64,000 nt of DNA from Hyperoplus lanceolatus (GCA_026929865.2 CM049414.1:20011501-20075500), one strand, 5' to 3'; counted from the first letter of the stretch, positions 37,350-48,757 are shown. Translations and numbers: made by a program. Notes: generated by a model not told the origin, from the sequence alone.

Positions 37350-37771
37350 TAAGGCATAGATAGAGTTTAATATAACAAGCAAGTACAACTATGTGCATTA
37401 TTCTACACACAACTGTAAAGTATGTACATATACAAATGTAAAAAAGAAAAATAACATTTTCAAAAGCTTTGAGTTTCCAGTGTGTTGGGAAAAACAATTG
37501 GAGCTTAATGCTTCCTTCGTCAAGTTACTGTTGAAATATTGAGTGATGTTTAGCAGCAGCTTCTTCTGTAGTTGGTTTTGGACATGTTGTGAGGAGGGCA
37601 GGCTGAGGGAGCTCTAGTGATGATGTCAGCACTTTGCAGGCAGCAGTCTCTTCTTTATGTGATGACGAGTTCTACAAGGGATGCTCTGAAGTGGTGCGTG
37701 TGGGATGTAAACAGTCTTCACAACCGATTGCGTGGTCCTCGGACAATACACCATCTTCCTTTGGACCTCAC
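37350..37771 (-). other. Terminal-exon-like segment with 3' UTR and poly(A) signal
   Basis: Read on the minus strand, a good acceptor (CATTTCAG) at 37772 precedes an open stretch, EVQRKMVYCPRTTQSVVK onward, of about 47 codons. It ends in KKRLLPAKC and a stop at 37626-37628. About 255 bp later comes ATTAAA (37366-37371), a usable polyadenylation signal. I recognise no domain. It lies on the same strand as, and downstream of, the short zinc-finger-like frame at 42768-42872 and could be the last exon of one transcription unit with it. Whether that unit is a host gene or part of a Kolobok-like transposon cannot be told from the sequence alone, and chance is also possible. Confidence 0.3.
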
Positions 37772-37884
37772 CTGAAATGACAAATTATGATTGTATCACA
37801 AGGCCAGCAATGAAAAGTCAAGAAAAATCAATGTGTTATACTGTAAGATAATGTTGCTGTTGCAATAAATATATAAAACAGACA

Positions 37885-39614
37885 CAGGGTTCTCAACCCT
37901 CACGCAATGAGAGTGAGACACGCATTTCAGGCAATTCACACGCTCCACGCCACACCTTGCATTTCTCACGCAAATTATAACTCTGCCAAACATTTTTTTT
38001 TATATATAGCCTATAGCTTCGATAAATCACGGCCTTCACCACCATCACCTAGTGTTGCCACCTTATTTATACTATCTATGGTTGCCACCCGTCCCGTTTT
38101 TCCCGAAATTGTTCTCTTTTTTCACCAGCTGTCCCGAGGAAAGAAAAATCTCTCCCGGAACACAATTTGTCCCGTTTTTTGGGGAAAAACTCATTCGTTT
38201 TTTTGGGGAAAAACTAATTTGATTTCCTTCGTTAAGGCCGTTTCACACGGGCCGTGGCGTTTGTTGCGCCCACTAATGCATTCTGCGAGAGCCGAGCGGG
38301 CAGAGAGAAGGCGCAGCGTTTCGTCAGGCTACACGACAAGCGTGCAGGGGCGGTCCTAACGATCTCGGGGCCCGTTTCAAGACCCTGTGTGGGGCCCCCC
38401 ACATTTATTTTTTATTTTTTTCTATGAATAATGCTTGTGCATGCTCCCCGCAAAAATAAAAAAGATTGTGGAAACTAGTTGGTTCATAGACGGATTATGA
38501 GATAAAAGGCCCAGACTCTTAAAGCCCCCCCGCCCCCCTCCCTATCCAGTCAGTTACATTGACTTTTCCGCAAAGATACATACGTTTACTGGCATAAACA
38601 TATTAAGGGAGTCAGTGTTTCCCACAGGATTTTGGGATACTGTGGGAGATATCCTGTACCTTGTTGGGGGGTCCGGGGGCATGCCCCCCTGGAAGAAAAT
38701 TGGTACAGTTTTAAAGTAAAATGCATCAATCTGAAAAATCAATCTGGAAAATTTAGATTTAAATCAAATCTTGAGCTGCAGAAGGAACATTATTTTTCTT
38801 AAACAGGCAGCACTCTTTACTCTGCAACTGTAAAAACATTTCAGAAGATTGGTCTGCAGACCCATTTTATATGATGGAGGGGCCCATTGCAACAGATACA
38901 GGGTGGAAAGCTACTTTTTATGAACAGTATATCATTTACATGTAGAAAGTTTATTCCTCTATGTGTGTGGGGGCCTTAGAGGCCCCTCATGAAGCCCATA
39001 AGACATAGCTAATAATGCTTTTGTTTTGCACTTGCTTTTCGATTTTTCACCTACTAGTTGAGGGGCCAAGTTGGTTTTAGTGCTCCCACATTCAAATGCG
39101 GACGTCTTCTCCATGGTTGGTCTTCACCAGCACCAGAAACAGACTAGCCCTAGAAGGAACATTGTCCTCCATTATGATGGTCTAAATGGCTGGTGTGGAG
39201 CCACAGTGCTTCAAGTGGGAGCCAGAAAACCCCTATCCTTGAAGGCCTCAAAATCTGCCACTCGAAGCTACAACAGCGAGCATCAGTAATATCCAGTATC
39301 CATATTTGCTGAACTGAACTAAGAGTTTTACTGAAATAACTACCCCGAAGAACTACCCTATGGCCTACACCCATCTCACTAGTCTGGCATTTGGTATTAA
39401 TCCAGTTATACTTTCATCATAAAATTACTACAATAGGCTATATTTTAACTAAAACAAAGAAATTATATTGAACTGAACTTGTGTTAAAAACCATTATTAT
39501 GCTTTAAATTAATAAATAAACACACAATAAAATTTCGCTCGCGCGCTTCGCGCGCTCGCATGGGAAATCCGCTTCTGTCTCACTCTAAACAATTTCCAGA
39601 AGTTGAGAACCCTG
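37885..39614. mobile_element. hAT-like composite element
   Basis: The left end CAGGGTTCTCAACCCTC and the right end, reversed, CAGGGTTCTCAACTTC are inverted repeats. Flanks CAGACA (37879-37884) and CAGACC (39615-39620) are a possible 6-bp imperfect target duplication. The interior is a mosaic: a CAGGGGCGGTCCTAAC terminus at 38345 and a CAGTGTTTCCCACAGG terminus at 38613 look like left ends of two further hAT families. Their right ends were not found. GC-rich palindromic CGCGCGCTTCGCGCGC lies near 39540-39555. No transposase was recognised. Confidence 0.65.
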
Positions 39615-40187
39615 CAGACCTACCACTATGTAACCATAGATAGGTCAGTCAGTTAGTGCACTAACACAACAGTAGTCTTTTGTCAAAGAAGATATCATGT
39701 TTAAATTAGCAGCCAAGCATACTGTATGCCAGGGTGTGGCTACGCATTTGCATTAGGAAGAGCCAAGACGACACAAGGCTAGGGACATCAGTGCTAATCA
39801 CCCAGCCATCACCATCAGCATAGCAATTGTTTATGGTTTTGGAAAGCTGATCATAACAACATCGCTAATAACCATGCACATGGAAAACAAACACACAGTC
39901 ACACACAAACAGTCTTGCAAATGCAACTAAATCTTCATCAATGTTACACAGAGGGGCCTACTGTCCCCCTCACGAGTTCACTTCTAGCTGTAGCTTAGCG
40001 GCTAAGGTAACTTGGCTACAGCTACAACCGGTAGACTAATTGCTCCTTGCCCCATCAATCTACACCGGGACACAATATTCAACAGCGGTGTGGGCAGCAC
40101 AATATTAATGTAGGGGAAACACTGATACTAACTACAGTAGGCTACCATGCAATTTAGCTCACGTTAGCTTACCTTTATTCGGATTCT
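39615..40187. other. No gene; isolated hAT right end at 40083-40124
   Basis: Mostly unique sequence. CAGCGGTGTGGGCAGC through GTAGGGGAAACACTG (40083-40124) has the form of a hAT right terminus (inverse CAGTGTTTCCCCTACA). The nearest possible partner, at 38613, would cross the boundary of the element ending at 39614, so this is probably a solo end. Confidence 0.45.
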
Positions 40188-40218
<31 letters not shown>

Positions 40219-40287
40219 ATTCTTTATTGTCCACGGTGTGGAGATTTGTCTTTGGTCTCATATAAAAAAAACAACAAGCAGGACAAC

Positions 40288-40318
<31 letters not shown>

Positions 40319-40390
40319 AAGCAACAACAACAACATTTACACACAGACATCTTCGGGGCAAGAAGCAGGGCAGCAGTGGCAGTATACACA

Positions 40391-41590
40391 TCAGCGGGAC
40401 ATGGTGTTCAGTACCCCAATCGCTTTAGGAGTGAAGGAATTTTTAAAAATGTTACGATTTGCCCTTGGCGCTCTGTAACGTCTACCCGAGGGAAGAAGTT
40501 CAAACTCCCTATGGAGTGGATGGGACAGATCGTTTGCTATTTTAACAGATTTTTTCCTCAGCACTTCCTCGTACATACAACTTAATTGTTTCTGTTTTGT
40601 CCCTATGATATTTGAGGCAAGGTTTATTATTCTCTGTAGCTTGCTTCTTCCTTTTACGTTTAGGTTATAATACCACATTGCCATATTAAAAGTTAAAATG
40701 CCCTCAATAAGGTTCTTATAAACTGTTTCCATAATGTGCTTGCTCACTCTGAATGAGTTGAGTTGGCGCAGTAGATGGAGACGTTGGTTACAGGTTTTAA
40801 AAATATAGTCTGTGTTTTCACTAAAATTTAGATTGCAATCAATAAATGTACCTAAATATTTGAAACTGTCTACTACCTCTACAACTTGTCCCCTAATTGT
40901 AAGGGGCTGCACATGGTCCTTTTCATGAAAAACAAGTTCCTGTGTTTTTGTGACATTCATCTCTAAGGAACTTGCATCACACCACTTCTGAAGAGATGCC
41001 ACATACGCTCTATATGCTCCCTCTCCGACTGTGTCCCCCTTCTTTAAAAAGGCAACCAGGGCCATATCGTCAGCATATTTAAACAAACGAAAGTTTTCCA
41101 GATCTAATTGGAATTCGTTCGTATATATGGAAAAAAGTAGTGGGGATAAAATGGTCCCTTGCGGGGCGCCAGTATTAAGTACAGTGATGTCGGACCGAGT
41201 ATTATTAACCAGAACCTGTTGAGGACGGTCAGAGAGGAAGTCCCTAACAAGGTGGATAATACCACCGTTTACTCCTATCTCGATAAGTCTTTGCAGCAAG
41301 ATGTGAATCTGCATGCTGTTAAAGGCGGAAGTAAAATCGATAAACAAGGCCCTAGCAAAGTGGGAGGGGGCTTGAAGGTCCTTTGAGAGAGTGTGGAACA
41401 TACTGATGGTTGCGTCATCGGTTCCCCTATGGCTTTTGTAAGCAAACTGAAGATGATCTAAGCTGCTAGAAACCGATGCTGTGATTTGTCTGCTTATAAC
41501 TCTCTCAAAACATTTTCCTAAGATAGAAGTAAGTGCAATGGGCCTGTAATCTTTTAATTCAGTAGTTCCAGGTTTTTTAGGGATAGGCAC
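40391..41590 (-). pseudogene. L2-like LINE reverse transcriptase
   Basis: A 399-residue open frame covers most of the reverse transcriptase. PIPKKPGTTELKDYRPIAL near the start is the fingers motif, motif A with catalytic aspartate is at residues 83-90 (FIDFTSAF), motif B at 141-150 (GAPQGTILSP) and motif C YADD at 172-175. The C-terminal region ends with a PSGRRYRAPRANRNIFKNSF segment of the kind found in L2-like elements. The catalytic residues are intact. The first methionine is internal; the true ORF continues upstream in another frame after a frameshift near 41580. Confidence 0.85.
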
Positions 41591-41837
41591 GAGACATTTT
41601 CCATAATTTGGGCATTGTTAAAGAATTAAGCAAGCACTGAAATAACTCCAGCACAATACCTTTAAGTTCATAAACATTTTCTTCCGGCTCAGGGGCCGAG
41701 TTGGGCTTAACACTAGACAGGCTGGCTACAATCTCATGATCATTCAGTGTAATAGGGACATATCCAGGAATGGATCTACACACACTATCACTGTTCAGCA
41801 CTGAAATCATTCTTGTCAAAACGACTGAAGAAGACAT
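41577..41837 (-). pseudogene. L2-like LINE ORF2, pre-RT segment
   Basis: An 86-codon frame reading VNPxxAPEPE-type sequence (VKPNSAPEPEENVYELKGIV) and LLNSLTMPKLWKMSR links the endonuclease side to the reverse transcriptase. It overlaps the next frame downstream and the frame upstream, so it is bounded by two frameshifts (near 41580 and near 41810-41830). It has no independent function. Confidence 0.75.
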
Positions 41838-42405
41838 TTAAATCATTTGCAAAAGATGGAGAGGGGTGTGACAAGGGGGTACACTTTTTCTTAGTCTCCC
41901 TGCCCATCATCACATTTAAACCTTCCCATGCTTTCTTGGCATTTCCTGAGAAATAATGACATTCAGCTTTATCCTTATATTCTATTTTTGCTTTACTCAG
42001 TTTAGATCTTAGTTCACATTTTTTTTCCTTAAGTAATTCAGTATTACCATTACTAAAAGTGTGTTTTTTCTCACGAATGCATTCCTTAAGATCACTAGAC
42101 ATCCATACATTGTTATCAGGAAATATTCTAACAGTTTTAGTTCGAGTGATTTTACTTTCATTAAACAACAGATAAGACGTGAAAGTGTCAATTAGTTCAT
42201 GAGGGGTGTCACATGAGTTAAGAAAGAGCCAGTCGGTAGTCTCCAGCTCGCATTTCATCTCCTCCCTACAGTCCTCAGTCCAGATCTCAATTTCCTTGGT
42301 CACTGTGTTTTCCCGTCTCAATTTAGCACTGTAACGTGGAAGTAGATGGACGACGTTATGGTCAGATTTCCCCAAGGCAGGCCTACAGATGGATTTATAG
42401 GCGTC
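41788..42405 (-). pseudogene. L2-like LINE endonuclease end and linker
   Basis: The meaningful part of this frame begins about DAYKSICRPALGKSDHNVV, whose SDH motif is the final catalytic signature of APE-type endonucleases, followed by HLLPRYSAKLRRE. A lysine- and glutamate-rich linker comes next (CIREKKHTFSNGNTELLKEK). The frame stays open up to 42648, but residues before DAYKS do not resemble an endonuclease; they are the ORF2 N-terminal DNA read in the wrong frame across the internal deletion. Confidence 0.7.
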
Positions 42406-42617
42406 CATTTTCGCGTCCCGATGTTTTTGAGTTGCGGATACTTGATCAGCAGCTCCAGACCAGAGTCCTCCGGCTTGATTGAGTGCCTGAGTGACAACAG
42501 CTGGACCCGCGTGTAGGTGAGGATGCCGGCTTTTTCGTATAAACTCCATACTTCGGCGATTAAACTGCTGAGAAGGCACACAGCCAGCCAAAGTAATATG
42601 CCGTCGCTGAACTTCAT
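42318..42617 (-). pseudogene. L2-like LINE ORF2 N-terminus with hydrophobic leader
   Basis: This 99-codon frame starts MKFSDGILLWLAVCLLSSLI, a signal-peptide-like hydrophobic run. It continues to GILTYTRVQLLSLRHS, which resembles the YTRxQLLxLR motif at the start of ORF2 in several fish LINEs. About residue 70 onward (WTPINPSVGLPW) it is out of frame with the endonuclease remainder, so the junction near 42400 marks the internal deletion. The hydrophobic start is unusual for a LINE protein and may be chance or a 5' UTR reading. Confidence 0.5.
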
Positions 42618-42767
42618 TTTGCCACAGAGAGAATGCGGGCACGATCACTTAAAAACAACAAAAAACATAGAAACGACAGGAGACGAGACAGACAGGTGAG
42701 ACACTGGGTCAGCAGCAGAGCCGCGCCCCGGTCCGTTCCCCGTTTTTCCCGGGGCTGGGGCTATGCA

Positions 42768-42872
42768 TCACGCCGGTGAATAGGCAACAGGTACTATCTT
42801 CAGCTTACGCTTACTCCTGCTTCTTTTCTGTTTCCTAAAGTTGGCGCATCTAGGCACATTACAGGACGGCAT
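42768..42872 (-). CDS. Short zinc-finger/THAP-like reading frame
   Basis: The minus strand encodes 34 residues starting MPSCNVPRCANFRKQKR and continuing in a very basic stretch. MPxxC followed by a second cysteine five residues later matches the start of THAP DNA-binding domains (C-x2-4-C at the N-terminus), which occur in Kolobok and P-element transposases and in host THAP proteins. The rest of a THAP domain (a second C/H pair and AVPTIF-type motif) is not in this exon. Possible donors (GAGTAAGC, GCGTAAGC) lie inside it, so it could be exon 1 of a spliced gene. Upstream is a GC-rich promoter-like region and, beyond, a TTAA terminus typical of Kolobok/T2. I favour a transposon-derived exon over a host gene. 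Confidence 0.4.
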   Translation of the reverse strand: MPSCNVPRCANFRKQKRSRSKRKLKIVPVAYSPA

Positions 42873-42899
42873 GTTTTTCTTTGTGGTAGTAGTCCAACA

Positions 42900-43100
42900 G
42901 TGAAATAATACGAAGCGCGCCGCTATTACTGTACAGTTTACACGGGTCGGGTACGTGCTGTGTCTGTGTGTATGTCACCATGGTAACGCGAGCAGACGGA
43001 ATCTGGGCGGGCTGCAGAGCGTAGCCCCCGCGCAATGCATCCTGGGGCCTGTAGGAAGAGTAAAAACGGCTACGTCAGCCCCGCGTCATCAGTTTAAATC
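42900..43100 (-). promoter_or_regulatory. GC-rich promoter-like region with X-box and CRE-like site
   Basis: This stretch is GC- and CpG-richer than its surroundings. It contains GTCACCATGGTAAC at 42974-42987, a near-palindromic match to the RFX-factor X-box, and TACGTCA at 43071-43077, a CRE half-site-like motif. It lies directly upstream of the frame at 42768-42872. Motif matches are visible; promoter activity is inference. Confidence 0.4.
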
Positions 43101-43220
43101 CGAAATCATTGTGCTCTCTGCCAATTCGGATCAATTTCTTGGGGGCTTTTTTCATTAGACTACTAACATACTCGGCCATGATATACCATTCACATGAAAA
43201 TGGGCGAATATTCCCTTTAA
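43100..43220 (-). mobile_element. Kolobok/T2-like TTAA terminus
   Basis: The plus strand ends GGGCGAATATTCCCTTTAA at 43220; reversed this is TTAAAGGGAATATTCGCCC. The TTAAAGGR start is the published signature of T2/Kolobok elements, which target TTAA. The matching opposite end was not found leftward, so the element's extent is unknown. It may include the leader and the THAP-like frame, with the LINE at 40188-42760 inserted in it. Confidence 0.4.
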
Positions 43221-45886
43221 TGTGTACCGTTTTTACATCGGCCTCATTATACTACGTTGGTAAATCTTATAGTCCGAAAAAATGTGCCAGTAGCCCAGTG
43301 TTTAGACGTCAATTTCAAACGTGCAGCCCCCATGAAGCTGTATACTGTTCTTGTCTTTCCCTGCACAGAAGGGCCGCCTGCTCCACCGACGCAGTTTAAT
43401 TACAGTGATGTGAGAAGCCAGAGAGAGCTTGTTAAGTCCCTGTGATTGTTTTCCTGGAGCCCTTCGCCTATCTCTCCCCCGACGATGACACCGCCCGGCA
43501 TCACGCCGACTCAATTAACCATGAAATATTCTCCCACACTCTGATGACGCATTATGTCAGCTATGACTCCCTGCTTTTACTTTTCAGCTACCCGCGATGA
43601 AAAACCATGGAAAGGCCATACGTGAGGTCCCCTTTTTCCATTTGGACCCGGTCTAGCGGGCTGACAGTGAATTGTTTGTTGGCTGTTTTTTTGGTTTGTT
43701 TCCCCTCCCTTTCTCCAAATCAGATTGGTGTGCCACTAGTTGTCATGACAACAGCAGGTACAGCGGTGAGCAGAGGGAAGTTTGCTATTAATGGTATAGA
43801 GTGGCCCCATTGTTTCCGCTTCTACTGGCTAAGGGTTTAAAATGTTTTGTATACTCAACATTATGAACACATGCCAAAAAATAAGTTGCAATTTTGTGAA
43901 ATACAGTGGGATGGGATGCAAATGGCGTCTGTAGAAATTTAAAGCGATTCACTTTTCTTGTTATTCAATGCCAGCATCACACTCACTGTGATAGCAAAAC
44001 AGCCTCATCTTTAATTCATGATTTACCGCTTCACAAAAAAAAAAAAAAAAAAACATTTCCAAATGTATCCAGTTCAACAGAAACCATGCACGGGTGCCGA
44101 GTCTGCTGACTAAATCTGCTTCTCTGTATGAATCAAGATATTCCTAGAAGAAAGGTATAAATATAAAAAAAAGGAGTGAAGAAGCAAACCGCTGTCAGGT
44201 GACAAAGGTTTTGCATCAAAGGAAACACAATAACGGCAATCATGTAAGGAGCCGCTCTGGAGACATAGGGGATTGTCTGTGTTGACACAAGTACTTCAGT
44301 CACACGCTCGCCCAAACACTGCAATACATGACCGCCAAGCAGGGAACACACCAAGACATCGACGCAAACATGAGTCTGGGGGGCCTAGAAGGGAACAAAC
44401 TGAAACACACTGAGTGTTCAACACATTACAACAAACACAGAAAGGGCCTGGCAGATACACCGTGCTCTCATTACTGAACACAGGCAGCTCGTCACTTTCT
44501 GAATTTTTTACCATATGAGCCAATAAATGTATTCTTAATGAAAGTCAGATGATAACGTGTGAAAGCCACACTGTGGGAGGATTGTTCTTTCTGTTTCTAT
44601 CTTCCTTAAACACACACACACACACACAGGTTCAAACAGACGCCACTTGAGAAAACAGTGTTTGACAAACTCAAGTGATCACTGGCCTTTTTGAAAGTAT
44701 TCCAGAGGTAAAGGGGTTAACCTCTAGGTGCTAATGTCCCATGTAATTTTGATAAGCAGCTGGAAAGCTCAGACTATAGGGGAATGCATATGGGGGAATG
44801 AAGTCATTGAGGGAGACTTTTGGATCCCAACGCCAGACTCCAGACACCGGGAGAGAGGAGAAAATCGCTCTGAAATAACTTTGAGTGAAAGGCTGAGCAG
44901 GTTCGTCCAAGTGGCAACCCCCGCGGCTGAGCGTTGAAGCCAAATGTGAGAGTAACTTAAAGCCAGACCGATCGAATGACTGTGAAAGGTTGACGAGGTC
45001 CACAGAGAAACATCACCCTCGGCTCAACAGATCTTTTTAGCTGTTTTTAGCTTTGTCTTTTATATGTTTTGAGGCCCAGAAGAACAGCTCTCTGTAACCT
45101 CATTTCCCGGTCTAGCTAGCAGATGTTTTGAGTAGAAACTCTCTGATTAACCCACTGTAGCCTACTACATCAAACAACAGATGGACAATAGATGTTAGCA
45201 ACAAGCTAATACACACAATGAAGTGTTCAGCAGCTAATGAACCTAAGTTTGTAATGTGGATGTCTGCAAACAACAATGCTAATGTTGCTCCGTGTCTTTT
45301 GGATGTAAATAGGGAATTAATTGCCAACGCCTAAATGGCCAGGAAATCAGAGCATTAAAATGTGTTTATTTAATGGCCAGTTGCTGGGAAAAAACATTTT
45401 CTTTTAAAAGTTGCAGATACTGAAAGCTTTATATTTCACTGGAACCTTTTTATACAAGAGGTTTGACTCTTATTTCTTTATTTTCAGTCATGTAATGTAG
45501 ATCCTGGTGTCAGCTTTGACGATGAGTGTTCAAACAAAGAAGATATGAATAGTTGTTGTTATTTGGCCACACTGTAAACACAGCCTTGACATATGTGTCC
45601 CCTTATAGAGATTGCTATGGCTAACATGTTAAGGAGCAACTGCACAGGTAGACATCTAACAGACAGATGGCAACATTAGCATTTGTTTGAAGTAGGCCGA
45701 ATGTTTCTTTCTGTTTGATGAATCCAAAGTCTGAGGGACATTTTTGGCTCTTTGGCTGATTGAATGCACTTCTATGGCGCCAACCGTTTGGTGCTGGGCA
45801 GGAAGCAAACAATTTAGAGGCCAGACGACCAAGACCAAAATAACAAGCTCAAAAAGGTGCTAAAACTCTTCAAAAGCCTTATGGCA
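43221..45886. other. No gene recognised
   Basis: Unique-looking sequence with a poly-A run at 44035-44053 and a short (CA)n at 44611-44629. Short frames have no domain. Confidence 0.5.
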
Positions 45887-46157
45887 TTTTTTTTTTTAAC
45901 CTTTATTTATACAGGTAAATCCCATTGAGACCAAAGGCTCTTTTTCAAGGGAGATCTGTTTTCCTTTCCCACGTTACCATTCACACACACACTCATACAC
46001 CGATAGCAGGCTAACTATCGACATTCACACGAGGCAAGGTGGGTGAAGTGTCTTGCCCAAAGACACAACAACCATGACACAGGTGGCAGGGCGGGGATCG
46101 ACCTCCAACCCTTTGATCATCAGCCGACCCGCTCTACCAACTGAGCCACAGTCGCCC
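45887..46157 (-). mobile_element. tRNA-derived SINE with LINE-type AAAGAG/ATAAAGG tail
   Basis: On the minus strand the head GGGCGACTGTGGCTCAGTTG holds a good A box (TGGCTCAGTTGGTAGAGC, 46131-46148). A B box (GAGGTCGATCCCC, 46094-46106) follows, then a body with TTTGGGCAAGACACTTCACC. The 3' tail CTTGAAAAAGAGCC...TCTCAATGGGATTTACCTG ends ATAAATAAAGGTT and poly-A. The body resembles the SINEs at 5699-5978 and 59139-59400, but the tail is different and matches the LINE copies at 51818-52230 and 59560-60637. Confidence 0.85.
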
Positions 46158-46226
46158 AATTGCATAGTTGGATGACGATTCTCAGTGGGTTCAATTGCAT
46201 AGTTGGATGACGATTCTCAGTGGGTT
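46157..46226. repeat. 35-bp tandem duplication beside the SINE
   Basis: Two apparently identical 35-bp units beginning CAATTGCATAGTTGGATGAC lie head to tail at 46157-46191 and 46192-46226, immediately next to the SINE's 5' end. Confidence 0.95.
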
Positions 46227-47875
46227 CATCAATACACACAAGCACTTCTCTATTAACACAGAGTCCTTTGATCCATCTTTAACATATATCAGTGTAGCTT
46301 TAAAGTGAGTAGTATTTGGGGCTATGCTTGCCTCAACTGGAAAGGTACCTCTGCTGGTTGTGGTTTCTGCCTTATCTCGCCTCAGCCCAACCCAGCCTCT
46401 GCTCCGTTGCCCAAATTTGAATTTTGGAAGTGGGATCCAAACAGCACGATATGGGGAGAGGGGGGAAATCATGGACATCAATCAGAGCTGTGTGATTGGA
46501 AGCCAACCTTGGGAAATGCAATTCCTGTCGGTCAAGCCACAGTTGGAGGAAGAAGAAAGACAGCAATCCAGAAGGTCATATCTTTGTTGAAACTGTTGAA
46601 ATGACATCTATTACCCGGGATCTGGAACATATTAACCTGTTATGCTTCAGGAAATCGTCTTGTTTTAGCCACAGATAGGCTTTTTCCTGCTATGTGTACT
46701 GGGCTGGATATCAGGTCCATCTGATCCAAACGTTCAGACTGTAAAGGAAACTATCAAAGACCTCATCATTAAAACCAGGTCCTTGTTCATGTGCAGTGAT
46801 GCGAAGATATCAGATGTATGCAGTGTAAGTGGATAAGACTTTAATTTTATATGTGCAGTGATGTAATTTGATCGGCCTAAATCGGGAGCTGGAACTCTCA
46901 TCCAGGCTGGAGATGGGGAGGAGGTTGAGCGTGCGGTGCTTTTGTTTGCTTTGATGATCAAATTTTGCGCAGATAAAAATATGAAACTGTCTCCAAAAGT
47001 GTAATTGAAAGTGAGCATGAGCGTTTGAACCATACCACCAGTCTAACTCTGCCACGCTAATAAGCTACAACTCATCTTTGATGTGGAAGTGTGTCACCTC
47101 CTCAGGAGAGGAACAGAGGGAGGGACTCTCCCCTGGAATAATTTTTTTTGAATACCCTTCTTAGACAGATATTATCAGTGGTGAGGGGCCATCTGATGCA
47201 GAATACACACACAGACACGTGTGAATTGTTCTGTACATCAAATTATTAAACACCACCACCGTAACAAATAATTATCAAAGGGAAGTGGCAGTTCTGACTG
47301 TGGCTAAAGAGATATCCATAATTAATTGATTGCAGATATGCCACATGGGACAAGCAGCTTTCATGACAAATTGCTAAGCACAAAGTGAAGAACAAAAAGA
47401 TTGGGGGATTAAAGTCACCACGGAAATTTTTTTTTTTCATTGCCCGCATAATGCCCCTCTCATCTGACATCTCTGTCTGTCTGTATGTTCGTCACTATAC
47501 CTCCCCCCCTACCCCCCCCCTCTCCTCGCCGTCCCACCTCATTAACACACCTTTCAACCTTTCAACTGCGACACATAGATGACATTTAAAGATAAATCAC
47601 GAGCATTAACATTTACAAACATGAGGGTTTTATGATGGCTCGGTAATGAGCTGGTATAAATCCCATGGGCCGTGGTTCGCGGTGGACAATAAACTGCCGA
47701 GAGCACTTTAACAAGGACACTTCGTAGCGTTGCTGCTCCCTGCTGTCCCACTGAGACATCCAAGCTCTAGTCAAGCTGCTACATCATTTATTTATGGGTC
47801 AATGCTTCAGGTAACAGACATGCCTGTTTACATACTATATGACCTCAACATGAAAATCGAATTTAAGATCATAGA
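46227..47875. other. No gene recognised
   Basis: Mixed unique sequence with a C-rich patch near 47500-47520. No convincing coding or repeat feature. Confidence 0.5.
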
Positions 47876-47992
<117 letters not shown>

Positions 47993-48384
47993 TGCAACAC
48001 TCATATTTAATCTTCCAAAAACAAAACATCTTCAGTTATTTTTTACATGCAGAAACTCTGCTGATCTGTGTCAGTAGTATTGTGTGCATGTTGTTTGATA
48101 AGGTTTGATTGACAGGGCTGGCAATATAATAAACAAACCCACAACTGTCCTAAACTGCTGATGAAATCATGACATGTATTTTATCGCTCAAAAGTTTGGA
48201 ATTGCCTGTCACAGTCAGACAGTGGAGAGGACGATTCTGTATGTCTGAATGGGTTTTCACAGTTTTACTGCAATGTTTTTTCTCCATGTACTTACACAGT
48301 TCTTGGAATCAAACACAGAGAAATGGTTTGCTGAGTTATTTTCTTTGTGTGGAAGAACTTTACAGGCCTGTTCAGGGACATCAA

Positions 48385-48757
<373 letters not shown>

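Larger units (their letters stand above)
40188..42760 (-). mobile_element. L2-like (CR1/L2 group) LINE with internal deletion
   Basis: Minus-strand non-LTR retrotransposon. The 3' end carries an (ACTA)n-type tail (plus-strand TTAG repeats at 40188-40219), preceded by a 3' UTR with a (CAA)n run at 40289-40335. The coding part gives the ORF2 N-terminus, the last piece of an APE endonuclease, a linker and reverse transcriptase in at least three frames. Most of the endonuclease core is missing through an internal deletion. The 5' boundary near 42760 is approximate, set where the GC-rich leader meets other sequence, and no target duplication was identified. The L2-like call rests on motif style (GAPQGTILSPLLFSIYTN, YADD). 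Confidence 0.8.
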
